DNA from: VRUE01 sp963702175
GTDB lineage: Bacteria; Actinomycetota; Thermoleophilia; Solirubrobacterales; 70-9
DNA length: 64,000 bases
Assembly: GCA_963702175.1 (NCBI GenBank)
Contig: OY969721.1
Location: forward strand, 310,001 to 374,000
Direction of reading: 5' to 3'
Part shown: positions 56,977-64,000 of the stretch, piece after piece
Numbering within the stretch: position 1 is the first letter of the stretch
How the letters are laid out: every line of letters starts with the position of its first letter
The notes under the pieces: model-generated
What the model saw: only the letters and a program-made list of their open reading frames with translations
Database searches by the model: none
Told to the model about the DNA's origin: nothing
Position numbers and translations under genes: made by a program

Positions 56977-57657
56977 TCAGGCTGCGCGCGCCGCCGCCAG
57001 CGCCGCAGACAGGTCGGCAGGCAGCTCGGAGGCAAACGAGAGCCGCTCACCGCTCTCAGGGTGCGCGAAGGAGAGGCGGTGGGCGTGCAGGAACTGACGC
57101 TCCAAGCCGTACTTGGGCTCGCCGCCGTAGGTGGCATCGCCGGCCAGCGGGTGGCCGATCGCGGCGAAGTGGGCACGGATCTGGTGGGTGCGTCCGGTCT
57201 CCAGGCGCGCCTCGAGGTAGGTCTCGTACGCCAGCACCTCCAGGGCCTCGAAGTGCGTCCGTGCCTGGCGCGAGGCGGCGCCGGATACGGCCATGCGGTG
57301 GCGCTGGCGCGAGGCGCGGCCGATCGGCGCATCGATCATGCCGGTGCGGGACGCGAGCTGACCGCGGGCGAGGGCCAGGTAGGCTCGCTCGACCTCGCGG
57401 CGGCGAACTTGAGCCTGCAGGGCGGCGTGAGCGGCGTCGCTACGGGCGACGACCATTAGGCCGCTCGTCCCCTTGTCGAGGCGGTGGACGATCCCGGGGC
57501 GCTCCGGGTCCTCCCCACCGCCGAGGATCTCGGCCAGCTCGGAGACCAGGGTCGGCCCGCGATGCGAGGGGGCTGGGTGGACGACCAGCCCGGCAGGCTT
57601 GTCAATGACCGCGAGCGCCTCGTCGAGGTGGAGGACCTGCAGCTCGCCCTCAGCCAT
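56977..57657 (-). CDS. RluA/RluD-family pseudouridine synthase
   Basis: 226 aa from ATG 57657. Catalytic motif GIVHRLDKGTSGLMVVAR, with GRTHQIRAHFAAIGHPLAGDATYG downstream. It lacks the N-terminal S4 domain of RluD, which starts before VIDKPAGLVVHPAPSH. It modifies rRNA or tRNA uridines. It overlaps lspA by 8 nt, as in many Gram-positives where lspA and rluD are paired. Confidence 0.92.
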   Translation of the reverse strand: MAEGELQVLHLDEALAVIDKPAGLVVHPAPSHRGPTLVSELAEILGGGEDPERPGIVHRLDKGTSGLMVVARSDAAHAALQAQVRRREVERAYLALARGQLASRTGMIDAPIGRASRQRHRMAVSGAASRQARTHFEALEVLAYETYLEARLETGRTHQIRAHFAAIGHPLAGDATYGGEPKYGLERQFLHAHRLSFAHPESGERLSFASELPADLSAALAAARAA

Positions 57658-58120
57658 CGGGTGCTCGCTGCGGCTGGGCCAGGTAGAGGAGCGCGAGCAG
57701 GAGGACGCCCGCGACAATCGCGACGTCGGCGAGGTTGAAGGGCGGCCAGGCGAGGAAGTCGACGTAGTCGGTGACCGCCCCCTCGAACACACGATCGATG
57801 AGGTTTCCGAGCGCGCCGCCGGCCAGCAGCCCGACCGCCACCCACATCCCCGAGCGAGCGGGGTCGCGGGCGAAGAGGTAGCCGACCGCGCCGAGCGCCG
57901 CGAGGCTGAACAGGATCAGCACCTCTCCCCCGCCGCTGGCCAGCCCGAAGGCGACGCCGCTGTTGTGGGAGAGCGTCAGCTCGAGCGGGCCAAGCACGCC
58001 GACTCGCTCGCCGGTGACCAGGTTGGCCTCGACAAGCGCCTTGGCGAGCTGGTCGAGAGCGACCACAGCGATGGCAAGGGCTGCGGCCAGGAGCCAGGCG
58101 CGCTTCGCCTGGAGGCTCAC
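57650..58120 (-). CDS. lspA: Lipoprotein signal peptidase
   Basis: 156 aa from GTG 58120, with AGG-type ribosome site overlapping yggT's end. Four helices and the conserved boxes DQLAK, NSGVAFG, GNLIDR and VDFLAWPPFNLADV, the last two holding the catalytic aspartates. It removes signal peptides from prolipoproteins, for example the one at 13989-14819. Confidence 0.95.
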   Translation of the reverse strand: MSLQAKRAWLLAAALAIAVVALDQLAKALVEANLVTGERVGVLGPLELTLSHNSGVAFGLASGGGEVLILFSLAALGAVGYLFARDPARSGMWVAVGLLAGGALGNLIDRVFEGAVTDYVDFLAWPPFNLADVAIVAGVLLLALLYLAQPQRAPDG

Positions 58121-58419
58121 CCTTGGATCAGGCCGACGACCAGGCCCTGCAGGACGAACAGCACGATGACGCCGATGATCGGGCTGAGGTCGAGGGCGAA
58201 GCCGCCGCCCCCGATCGGGGGCAGGATGCGGCGGAAGAGGTTGAGGTAGGGGTTGGTCGTCTCGGTGACGAAGTCGAGTGCCGCGCGCAGCCAGCGGTTG
58301 TAGGGCATCCGCGGCACCCAGGAGATCAGCACGTTGATGAAGATCAGGACGATGTAGACGAGGAAGAGGGCGCTTACGTAATCGGCGACGTCGTAGCGGG
58401 TGAGGGCGAGGGCGATCAC
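58117..58419 (-). CDS. YggT family membrane protein
   Basis: 100 aa, two hydrophobic segments around the YggT motif ISWVPRMPYNRWLRAALDFVTETTNPYLNLFRRILPPIGG. It is usual between sepF/proC and lspA in Actinobacteria and Firmicutes and is linked with division or osmotic stress, without a defined activity. It overlaps both neighbours by 4 nt. Confidence 0.9.
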   Translation of the reverse strand: MIALALTRYDVADYVSALFLVYIVLIFINVLISWVPRMPYNRWLRAALDFVTETTNPYLNLFRRILPPIGGGGFALDLSPIIGVIVLFVLQGLVVGLIQG

Positions 58420-59153
58420 CCTCGCATCCTCTCAAGCGAGGCCCGCACGGCAGCCTCGAATGCTTCGCGTGCCCCTTCCCGGTCCAGGGCCTCCAGTCCG
58501 GCCTCGGTACTGCCACCCGGAGAAGCCACTGCCTCGCGCACGTGAGCCGGGTGCTTGATCCGCAGCAGCTCCGCCGTGCCAGCGGTCGTCTCGACCACCA
58601 GCTCTTTCGCCAGCTCCTCGTCCAGCCCCGCGTCGGCCCCGGCATCGGCCAGCGCCTCGACGGCCAGCGCCAGGTAGGCCGGCGCACACCCCATCACGGC
58701 GGTGGCGGCGTCGAACTGCTCGTCGGGGAGCTCCACGACGTGCCCGAGCAGATTGAGCAGTGCCCGCACCTCCGGCGAGGCGGCACCGGCGAGACACAGC
58801 ACTCCCTTGCGCACCTCGACCGCCACGTTGGGCATCACCCGGCTTGCATCTGCGGCTGGGAACGCGGCTTCAACCATCTCCAGCGAGGTGGCGCCGAGCA
58901 GTGAGAGCACCGCCTTCGCCCCTTGGAGCTCGTCCGCGACTTCCCCCAGCCTCGCGGGCTTGACCGCGAGGACGAGCAGGTCCGCCCTCTCGGCCAGCTC
59001 CGCATTCGAGTCAAGCGCTTCTCCGTCAACCTCGTCGGCTAGCCCCGCAGCCCGCCCAGAGCCGGAATCGGTGAACAGTAGCTCGGCCTCACCGACCCAT
59101 CCCCGCGCCATCGCCGCAGCCATATTCCCGGAACCGCAGAAGCCAACAATCAC
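58416..59153 (-). CDS. proC: Pyrroline-5-carboxylate reductase
   Basis: 245 aa from GTG 59153, giving the Rossmann start VIVGFCGSGNMAAAMARGW. It also has LAVKPARL and the C-terminal ELVVETTAGTAELLRIKHPAHVREAVASPGGSTEAGLEAL signature. It completes proline synthesis. It lies downstream of sepF, a frequent actinobacterial order. Confidence 0.93.
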   Translation of the reverse strand: MIVGFCGSGNMAAAMARGWVGEAELLFTDSGSGRAAGLADEVDGEALDSNAELAERADLLVLAVKPARLGEVADELQGAKAVLSLLGATSLEMVEAAFPAADASRVMPNVAVEVRKGVLCLAGAASPEVRALLNLLGHVVELPDEQFDAATAVMGCAPAYLALAVEALADAGADAGLDEELAKELVVETTAGTAELLRIKHPAHVREAVASPGGSTEAGLEALDREGAREAFEAAVRASLERMRG

Positions 59154-59210
59154 AAACCGCAGCCTAGTCGCGGCTCGTGAGGGAGGGGCACCCGACCCTT
59201 CCACCACCCG

Positions 59211-59747
59211 CTACGACTGGTTGAAGAACCCCTTGTCGATCAGGCGTGCCTTCTCCTCGGCCGAGACCTCGACGTTGCGCGGGGAGAGCAGGAAGATCTT
59301 CTCGGCGATCCGCTGCATGCCGCCGTCGAGGGCGTAGGTCAGGCCGGAGCAGAAGTCGATCATCCGCTTCGAGAGCTCGTGGTCGGTCGTCTGCAGGTTG
59401 AGGATCACCGGCACCGACCGTTTGAACTGGTCGGCGACCTGCTGGGCGTCGTTGAAGTTGCGCGGGATGACCAGGTGGACCTGGACCTCGGAGTCGCCGT
59501 TGCCAACTGGGCGCAGGGTGCGCGTGCGGGTAGCCGAGATCGGCTCGTCGTCGGCGAAGATGTCGTCGATCTCATCGCGCCGGGAACGTCGCGATGAGGG
59601 CAATCGACGCACTTGCGCCGATTCGCGCCTGGCTTCGATCTCCTCGTCGCCAAGGTCGAAGTCTTCCTCGTACTCGGGACCGTGGTCGTGATCCTCGGCC
59701 AAGCCGAAGTAGACCAGCGCCCTATGCCATGTGTCGCGAATAGCCAT
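59211..59747 (-). CDS. sepF: Cell division protein SepF
   Basis: 178 aa. The N-terminal helix (MAIRDTWHRALVYFGLAED) is probably membrane-binding; an acidic linker leads to the SepF core VHLVIPRNFNDAQQVADQFKRSVPVILNLQTTDHELSKRMIDFCSGLTYALDGGMQRIAEKIFLLSP. SepF tethers FtsZ to the membrane in lineages lacking FtsA. It is transcribed after yggS. Confidence 0.95.
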   Translation of the reverse strand: MAIRDTWHRALVYFGLAEDHDHGPEYEEDFDLGDEEIEARRESAQVRRLPSSRRSRRDEIDDIFADDEPISATRTRTLRPVGNGDSEVQVHLVIPRNFNDAQQVADQFKRSVPVILNLQTTDHELSKRMIDFCSGLTYALDGGMQRIAEKIFLLSPRNVEVSAEEKARLIDKGFFNQS

Positions 59748-59806
59748 GGGTTTTCGCCTCTTTCGGCTCTAACCGATCGATTCCTCTACGGATTATGGCT
59801 CAATCA

Positions 59807-60439
59807 TCACATGTAGAGGACGGTGCCGAGCCTCACAATCGTCGCTCCCTCTTCGACTGCCACCCGCCAGTCCTGCGAAGTGCCCATCGAGAGTCGCTCC
59901 AGCCCGTGCTCGGCAGCGAGCTCGGCAAGGCGGGCAAAGTGTGGTCGTGAGTCCTCGGGGTCCTGGCTGAAGGGCGGCATCGTCATCAGGCCGGAGACGC
60001 GCGTCGGGCAGCGCTCGAGGAAGGCGCCGAGCTCACTCGGGACCACCCCGCCCTTGCCCTCCTCGCCGGCGACGTTGACCTCGACCAGAACCTCGGTGTC
60101 CGCGTCACCGTGGCGGCGCAGCTGCTCCAGCGCCGACTCGGTGGCGACCGAGTGGATCAAGCGGCAGGCCGGGAGCAGCTGCTTCACCTTGCGGCTTTGC
60201 AGGTTGCCGATGAAGTCCCACTCGAAGTCCCCGCCCCAGCGCTCCTGCTTGGCGGCCAGGTCTTGCTGACGATTCTCCCCAACCAGCTGCACGCCGGCCT
60301 CGGCAAGAGCGCCCATCTCCTCCTCTGGCACGTACTTGCTGGCAGCGAGGATCTCCACCTCATTCCCCGCGACCGAGCGCACCTGCTCCAGGTTGGCGGC
60401 GATCTTCGTCGGATCGAGGCCGTGGATAAGTCCCGGCAC
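59807..60439 (-). CDS. YggS family PLP homeostasis protein
   Basis: 210 aa from GTG 60439; the upstream frame runs inside yfiH and is not used. The PLP lysine motif is ILAASKYVPEEEM; VGENRQQDLAAKQERW, WDFIGNLQSRKVKQLL and LSMGTSQDWRVAVEEGATIVRLGT follow, as in the PLPBP family. It buffers pyridoxal phosphate and affects amino-acid pools. It precedes sepF as in many Actinobacteria. Confidence 0.92.
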   Translation of the reverse strand: MPGLIHGLDPTKIAANLEQVRSVAGNEVEILAASKYVPEEEMGALAEAGVQLVGENRQQDLAAKQERWGGDFEWDFIGNLQSRKVKQLLPACRLIHSVATESALEQLRRHGDADTEVLVEVNVAGEEGKGGVVPSELGAFLERCPTRVSGLMTMPPFSQDPEDSRPHFARLAELAAEHGLERLSMGTSQDWRVAVEEGATIVRLGTVLYM

Positions 60440-60440
60440 G

Positions 60441-61106
60441 TCAGGACCTCTCCTCGCTGAGCCAAACGAGCCCGCCCTGACGACCAGGACCGCCATCGCG
60501 CCTGTGCGAGAAGAAGAGCCCCTCCTCGCAACGCGTACAGAGACCGGCGATCGCGACCTCCTCCACACCTGCCCGCCGCAACTGCTGCCGGGCCACCTCA
60601 GGGAGGTCGAGCATCCGCCCCGAGGAGATCCCATCGTCGAGGCCGGAGAATGCCGCGAGCACCTCGTCGCCGACCTCATAGCAGCACGGACCAATCCCAG
60701 GGCCGACCGCCGCCGCCGTGGCGTCGACTGCCTCGACACCGCGTGCGACGATTCCCGCCGCCAGGCCACGCCAGCCGCAGTGGAGGATCGCCGCCCCTCC
60801 TGGTCCGGCGACGGCGACCGGTAGGCAGTCGGCCGTGTAGACCAGACCGGCCATACCCGGTGACCGGATCACGTGTCCGTCGACCTCGACAGAGCCCGTG
60901 GTTGCATCGCTGCCCTCATGAAGGGCCAGCTCGGCGCCGTGCACCTGCCGACCGTGGAAGACGCGCGTGGAAGCGATGCCGATGGCGGCTACGGCACTTT
61001 CATGACTTTCCTTCAGCGATCCGGCCGTCCGGGTCGTGAAAGCCGCGGTCGCACCGGGTAGGCGCGCCTCGAGCCAGCGCACCCCGTCTGCCTCACGCCA
61101 CTCCAT
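60441..61106 (-). CDS. Multicopper-oxidase-like purine nucleoside phosphorylase, YfiH family
   Basis: 221 aa. The YfiH/LACC1 metal-binding motifs are HGRQVHGAEL, VYTADCLPVAV, AILHCGWRGLAAG and VGPGIGPCCYEVG. Recent family work shows adenosine/inosine phosphorolysis and deamination rather than laccase activity. It overlaps the 5'-neighbouring nucleotidyltransferase gene by 14 nt. Confidence 0.92.
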   Translation of the reverse strand: MEWREADGVRWLEARLPGATAAFTTRTAGSLKESHESAVAAIGIASTRVFHGRQVHGAELALHEGSDATTGSVEVDGHVIRSPGMAGLVYTADCLPVAVAGPGGAAILHCGWRGLAAGIVARGVEAVDATAAAVGPGIGPCCYEVGDEVLAAFSGLDDGISSGRMLDLPEVARQQLRRAGVEEVAIAGLCTRCEEGLFFSHRRDGGPGRQGGLVWLSEERS

Positions 61107-62208
61107 CGTCCCCCTGTGCGGCGGCGAGGGCGGCCTCCAGCTCGCGCTGGCGCCCCTCGATCTCGCCGTCCAGCTTGCGGCGCAGCGCGCAGTCGAGGCC
61201 GCGCCCGACCGCGGGCCCCTGCGGGATCCCGGCGGCGATCAGGTCCTCTCCATCGATCTCCAGCGACACCGTGCTCCATTCGAGCAGGTACTCGTCGAGC
61301 CATCCGGCCCCCTGGGCCCTGGCCAGCGCCAGCTCGACAGGGTCGTGGCGGCGGGCTCGCTCGACGCCTTCTGAGGGTTGCTCCGGACGCGCAGCAGCGA
61401 GCTCCTCCTCGCCCCCCGGCGGTCCCAGCGCCGCCCTCAGCACCGTCGCGGCACGGGGAGCAGCCTCGCGCCAAGGCGGCGCCGAGAGCAGGTCCGCTAC
61501 CTGTTCGGTGAGTTCGACCCCGCCCGGCCGCAACTCCACCAGCCCCCACTCGGCGAGCAGGCGAAAGCCGCGTGCCGGCTCGGACTCGACGGCCAGGCGC
61601 AGCAGGTCCGCCTGCTGGCGATCAGCTGAGACCGTGCCGAGATCCGCCCCCTGCAGCAGCGCCAGGGTTTCCGGCTCGATCTCGAAGCCAAAACGCGCTG
61701 CGTAGCGGGCGGCGCGCAGCGCTCGTGTCGGGTCATCCGCGAAGGAGCGGGGATGGAGGACGCGCAGCAAACCGGCGTCGAGGTCGGCTCGGCCGTTGTG
61801 GGGGTCGACCAGCTCGCGGTCCCCCTGCAGCGGGATCGCCATCGCGTTGATCGTGAAGTCGCGCCGGGCCAGGTCGGCCTCGAGACCGGCGGCGGGCTCC
61901 ACCACGGGGAGTGCGCCGGGCTGTGGGTAGGTCTCGGCGCGGGCGGAAGCGATGTCGATCTCGTGGCCGTCGAGCTTGACCTTGGCGGTGGCGAAGCGCT
62001 CGTGCTCGACCACGTCGGCGCCGAGACGGGTGGCGAGGGCGGCGGCGTCACCGACAATGACGAGGTCGATGTCGCCGCGGGCGCGACTGAGCAACAAGTC
62101 GCGCACAGCTCCGCCGACCAGGTACACGGGCTGCTCGTCGGCCGCGCCGGCGACCTCCTCCAGCTCCGGGTAGGCGCTTCGCAGCGCCGCGGCCAGATCG
62201 TCGATCAC
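61093..62208 (-). CDS. CCA-adding enzyme/poly(A) polymerase family nucleotidyltransferase
   Basis: 371 aa. The head domain contains VYLVGGAVRDLLLSRARGDIDLVIVGD (metal aspartates), RRDFTINAMAIPL and DPTRALRAARYAARFGFEI, which define class II enzymes. The C-terminal part is less conserved, with no HD motif seen. It lies in the his cluster, overlapping hisF by 4 nt. Whether it completes CCA ends, adds A residues, or only adds C's (A-adding/CC-adding split) cannot be decided. Confidence 0.88.
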   Translation of the reverse strand: MIDDLAAALRSAYPELEEVAGAADEQPVYLVGGAVRDLLLSRARGDIDLVIVGDAAALATRLGADVVEHERFATAKVKLDGHEIDIASARAETYPQPGALPVVEPAAGLEADLARRDFTINAMAIPLQGDRELVDPHNGRADLDAGLLRVLHPRSFADDPTRALRAARYAARFGFEIEPETLALLQGADLGTVSADRQQADLLRLAVESEPARGFRLLAEWGLVELRPGGVELTEQVADLLSAPPWREAAPRAATVLRAALGPPGGEEELAAARPEQPSEGVERARRHDPVELALARAQGAGWLDEYLLEWSTVSLEIDGEDLIAAGIPQGPAVGRGLDCALRRKLDGEIEGRQRELEAALAAAQGDDGVA

Positions 62209-62963
62209 GCTCGCACCGGGATGCCCGCCGCGGCGAGGTGCTCCTTCGCCTCCTGTACCCGGTACTCGCCGTAGTGGAATATCGAGGCGCAGAGGACGGC
62301 GTCGGCGTGGCCCTCGACGATCGCCTCGCTGAGGTGCTCGAGGTTGCCGGCTCCGCCCGAAGCGATCACCGGCACTGAGACGGCGTCGGCAACCGCCCGG
62401 GTCAACTCGAGGTCATAACCGTCGCTGGTGCCGTCGCGGTCCATGCTGGTGAGCAGCACCTCCCCCGCCCCGCGTTCAACCGCCTCCCTCGCCCAGGCCA
62501 CCGCGTCTCCTCCCTCGACCTTTTTGCGGCCCCCGTTGACGTAAACGCCCCAGCCGCCATCCTCGCGTTTGGCGTCGATGGCTATAACCACGCACTGGGC
62601 ACCGAACTGGTCGGCGAGCTCGCCCAACAGCTCGGGCCGCGCGAGCGCGGCCGAGTTGACCGAGACCTTGTCGGCGCCGGCGTCGAGCACCGCCTGGGCG
62701 TCCTCCACCGAGCGGATGCCGCCGCCGATCGTGAAGGGGATGAAGACGTTGTCGGCGGTGCGCCGGGCGAGCTGGACGATCGTCTCGCGCTCTTCGTGGG
62801 AGGCGGTGATGTCGAGGAAGATGAGCTCGTCGGCACCCTCGGCGTCATAGCGCTCGGCCAGCTCGACCGGGTCCCCGGCGTCGCGCAGGCCGACGAAGTT
62901 GGTGCCCTTGACGACGCGCCCGGCGTCGACGTCGAGGCATGGGATGACGCGCTTCAGGACCAT
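62205..62963 (-). CDS. hisF: Imidazole glycerol phosphate synthase cyclase subunit
   Basis: 252 aa TIM barrel with catalytic aspartates in VIPCLDVDAGRVVKG and CVVIAIDAKRE. With HisH it makes imidazole glycerol phosphate and AICAR. It lies in hisH-hisA-hisF order on the minus strand, 22 nt after hisA. Confidence 0.97.
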   Translation of the reverse strand: MVLKRVIPCLDVDAGRVVKGTNFVGLRDAGDPVELAERYDAEGADELIFLDITASHEERETIVQLARRTADNVFIPFTIGGGIRSVEDAQAVLDAGADKVSVNSAALARPELLGELADQFGAQCVVIAIDAKREDGGWGVYVNGGRKKVEGGDAVAWAREAVERGAGEVLLTSMDRDGTSDGYDLELTRAVADAVSVPVIASGGAGNLEHLSEAIVEGHADAVLCASIFHYGEYRVQEAKEHLAAAGIPVRA

Positions 62964-62974
62964 GCCGAGAGACT

Positions 62975-63002
62975 AGAGGCCACCCCTATCGGGATGGCCT
63001 CT
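62975..63002. promoter_or_regulatory. Hairpin at the hisA-hisF junction
   Basis: AGAGGCCA (62975-62982) pairs with TGGCCTCT (62995-63002); the loop adds a CCC/GGG pairing. It overlaps the last codons of hisA and fills the spacer to hisF, with no T tract, so it may protect or attenuate the transcript. Confidence 0.45.
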
Positions 63003-63720
63003 GTAGTGCCACGATCGCTTCAGCGACCGTGAACTTGCGCTCGTAGAGGGCGCGGCCGACGATTGCGCCTTCGATGTTCTCGGCAGGCATGCGCGCAAGC
63101 GCTTCCAGGTGCGCGAGCGTGCCGACCCCACCCGAGGCGATCACTTGCGCCTCCGTTGCCGCGGCGATTCGGTTCAGCTCGCCGATAGCCGGTCCCTCCA
63201 TCGTGCCGTCGACCTCGATCGCAGTGCAGAGGAAGCGAGTGGCGCCGCGCTCGCTCAGCTGAGCTACGGCATCAGCGACGTCGACGTCGCTGACTTCGGT
63301 CCAGCCGGCCAGCGAGACCTTGCTGTCGCGGGCGTCGACAGAGACGACGACGCGCTCCCCCTGCTCCTCCAGGACTACGGCAAGGAACTCGGGGTCGCGC
63401 AGCGCCGCCGTGCCGATCACGACTCGCTCCGCTCCCGCCTCCAGCACTGACGCAACCGACTGGGGATCGCGCAGGCCGCCGCCGACCTGGATCGGGCACT
63501 CGACTGCAGTAGCGATCCGCCTGACCGCGTCGAGGTTCTGCGGGGAGCCGGCCTTGGCCCCGTCGAGGTCGACGACGTGGAGGAACTCGGCTCCTTCGCC
63601 CGCCCAACGGACCGCAGCGTCGGCAGGGTCGGCGTCGTAGGCCGTCTCGCGTTTGTAATCGCCCTGGGTCAGGCGCACGGCTTGACCGCCGCGAATGTCG
63701 ATCGCCGGGTAGAGGATCAC
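62986..63720 (-). CDS. hisA: 1-(5-phosphoribosyl)-5-[(5-phosphoribosylamino)methylideneamino]imidazole-4-carboxamide isomerase
   Basis: 244 aa (beta-alpha)8 enzyme. Catalytic Asp in ILYPAIDIRGGQAVRLTQGD and the second in VVSVDARDSKVSLAGW; phosphate-binding GGLRDP and ASGGVGTL. It performs the ProFAR isomerase step; in some Actinobacteria the same enzyme (PriA) also serves tryptophan synthesis, which cannot be read from these motifs alone. It overlaps hisH by 4 nt. Confidence 0.96.
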   Translation of the reverse strand: MILYPAIDIRGGQAVRLTQGDYKRETAYDADPADAAVRWAGEGAEFLHVVDLDGAKAGSPQNLDAVRRIATAVECPIQVGGGLRDPQSVASVLEAGAERVVIGTAALRDPEFLAVVLEEQGERVVVSVDARDSKVSLAGWTEVSDVDVADAVAQLSERGATRFLCTAIEVDGTMEGPAIGELNRIAAATEAQVIASGGVGTLAHLEALARMPAENIEGAIVGRALYERKFTVAEAIVALQRPSR

Positions 63721-64000
63721 GCCGGCACTGAGGCGCAGATGCCGGCGAAGTTGGCCAGCAACCGCAGGCCGGCGGCGCTCGACTTCTCGGGGTGGAACTG
63801 GACGCCGAAGACGTTGCCGCGCTCCGCCGCGCAGGCGAAGCGGGCGCCGTAGGCGGCGGTGCCCAACACCTCGCTCGCCTCGGGCCGGGGCGCGAAGGAG
63901 TGGACGAGGTAGAAAGGCGTCTCGCTCTCGATCCCCTCGGTCAGGCGCGACTCCTTCTCCCAGCGCACGGGAGACCAGCCGATGTGGGGAATCTTGAGGC
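63717..64000 (-). CDS. hisH: Imidazole glycerol phosphate synthase glutaminase subunit, C-terminal part
   Basis: Partial: the frame is open to the window edge (LKIPHIGWSPVRWEKES...). The C-terminal catalytic His and Glu lie in NVFGVQFHPEKSSAAGLRLLANF, with YLVHSFAP upstream. It supplies ammonia to HisF. The nucleophile cysteine lies outside the window. Confidence 0.95.
   Translation of the reverse strand, partial: LKIPHIGWSPVRWEKESRLTEGIESETPFYLVHSFAPRPEASEVLGTAAYGARFACAAERGNVFGVQFHPEKSSAAGLRLLANFAGICASVPA

Noticed and set aside
56960..56980. T-loop-like GGGTTCGATCA near the end of the rluD-family gene.
   Set aside because: The flanks do not pair and no other tRNA arms are present.
59180..59215. 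GC-rich GCGGGTGG-like sequence between sepF and proC resembling an element end.
   Set aside because: Only one short end-like stretch is present, with no loop or matching second arm, so chance is more likely.

Overview
The window is a gene-dense, very GC-rich bacterial chromosome segment with actinobacterial gene order: a GarA/OdhI-type FHA protein beside an FtsR-type MerR regulator, a MurT/GatD lipid II amidation pair, SepF in a proC-yggT-lspA cluster, VKOR plus DsbA, and a WS/DGAT acyltransferase. A secreted RTX-like protein with a C-terminal Ig-like module, a DapL-type aminotransferase beside dapF, and a single-motif RsiG-like protein suggest a deep-branching actinobacterium, most likely class Thermoleophilia (Solirubrobacterales or relatives). 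The class assignment is inference; 16S or marker trees would settle it. I see no tRNA, rRNA, CRISPR array, prophage or transposase gene.

Layout. 1-940 is the 3' part of RNase J. 1045-3241 is a sensor kinase/response regulator pair on the minus strand. 3387-13968 is a plus-strand run: ftsK, a rodZ-like gene, cinA, thpR, recA, a small membrane protein, miaB, miaA, dapF and a dapL-like gene. 13989-16769 holds a lipoprotein, an MBL hydrolase and an epimerase (minus). hflX and dut follow (plus), then an RTX-like secreted protein and the murT-methyltransferase-gatD group with a lipid kinase and a second methyltransferase (minus). 25318-30321 carries a cyclophilin, an Xre regulator, a peroxiredoxin, a hydrolase and the VKOR/DsbA oxidative folding pair. 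30482-33279 is a methyltransferase, an SDR and a thiolase (minus). 33405-42244 is mixed: ccdA, cupin, dinB, WS/DGAT, a zinc metalloprotease, nadE, a thioesterase and an HTH-membrane protein. From 42341 to the end every gene is on the minus strand. Read in transcription order these are hisH-hisA-hisF, cca, yfiH, yggS, sepF, proC, yggT, lspA and rluD; then rpsB, tsf, pyrH, frr, uppS, cdsA, dxr, rseP, ispG, proS and pgsA; then an RsiG-like/FHA/MerR cluster, an SRPBCC protein and an FAD oxidase.

The most unusual content is a set of dispersed palindromic elements. One superfamily (six full copies, one partial) has fixed ends (GCGGGTGGC at one end, GACAGGACCCGC at the other), variable but self-complementary stems, and one of two conserved loops. 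Four full copies lie in frame inside genes: the kinase C-terminus, a methyltransferase N-terminus, an HTH-protein linker and the RpsB tail. A second, unrelated element occurs twice with a nearly identical core of about 68 nt. Each copy is flanked by an inverted repeat of different sequence, and one arm is the 3' end of the neighbouring gene (recA, FAD oxidase). Other large hairpins sit beside stop codons.

Three conserved genes (rodZ-like, miaB, the methyltransferase before gatD) each need removal of exactly one base to restore their family reading frame; two of these sites share the heptamer GTCTCTG. miaA also lacks a normal start codon and an internal segment. These may be assembly indels, gene decay or recoding, and should be resolved with raw reads.
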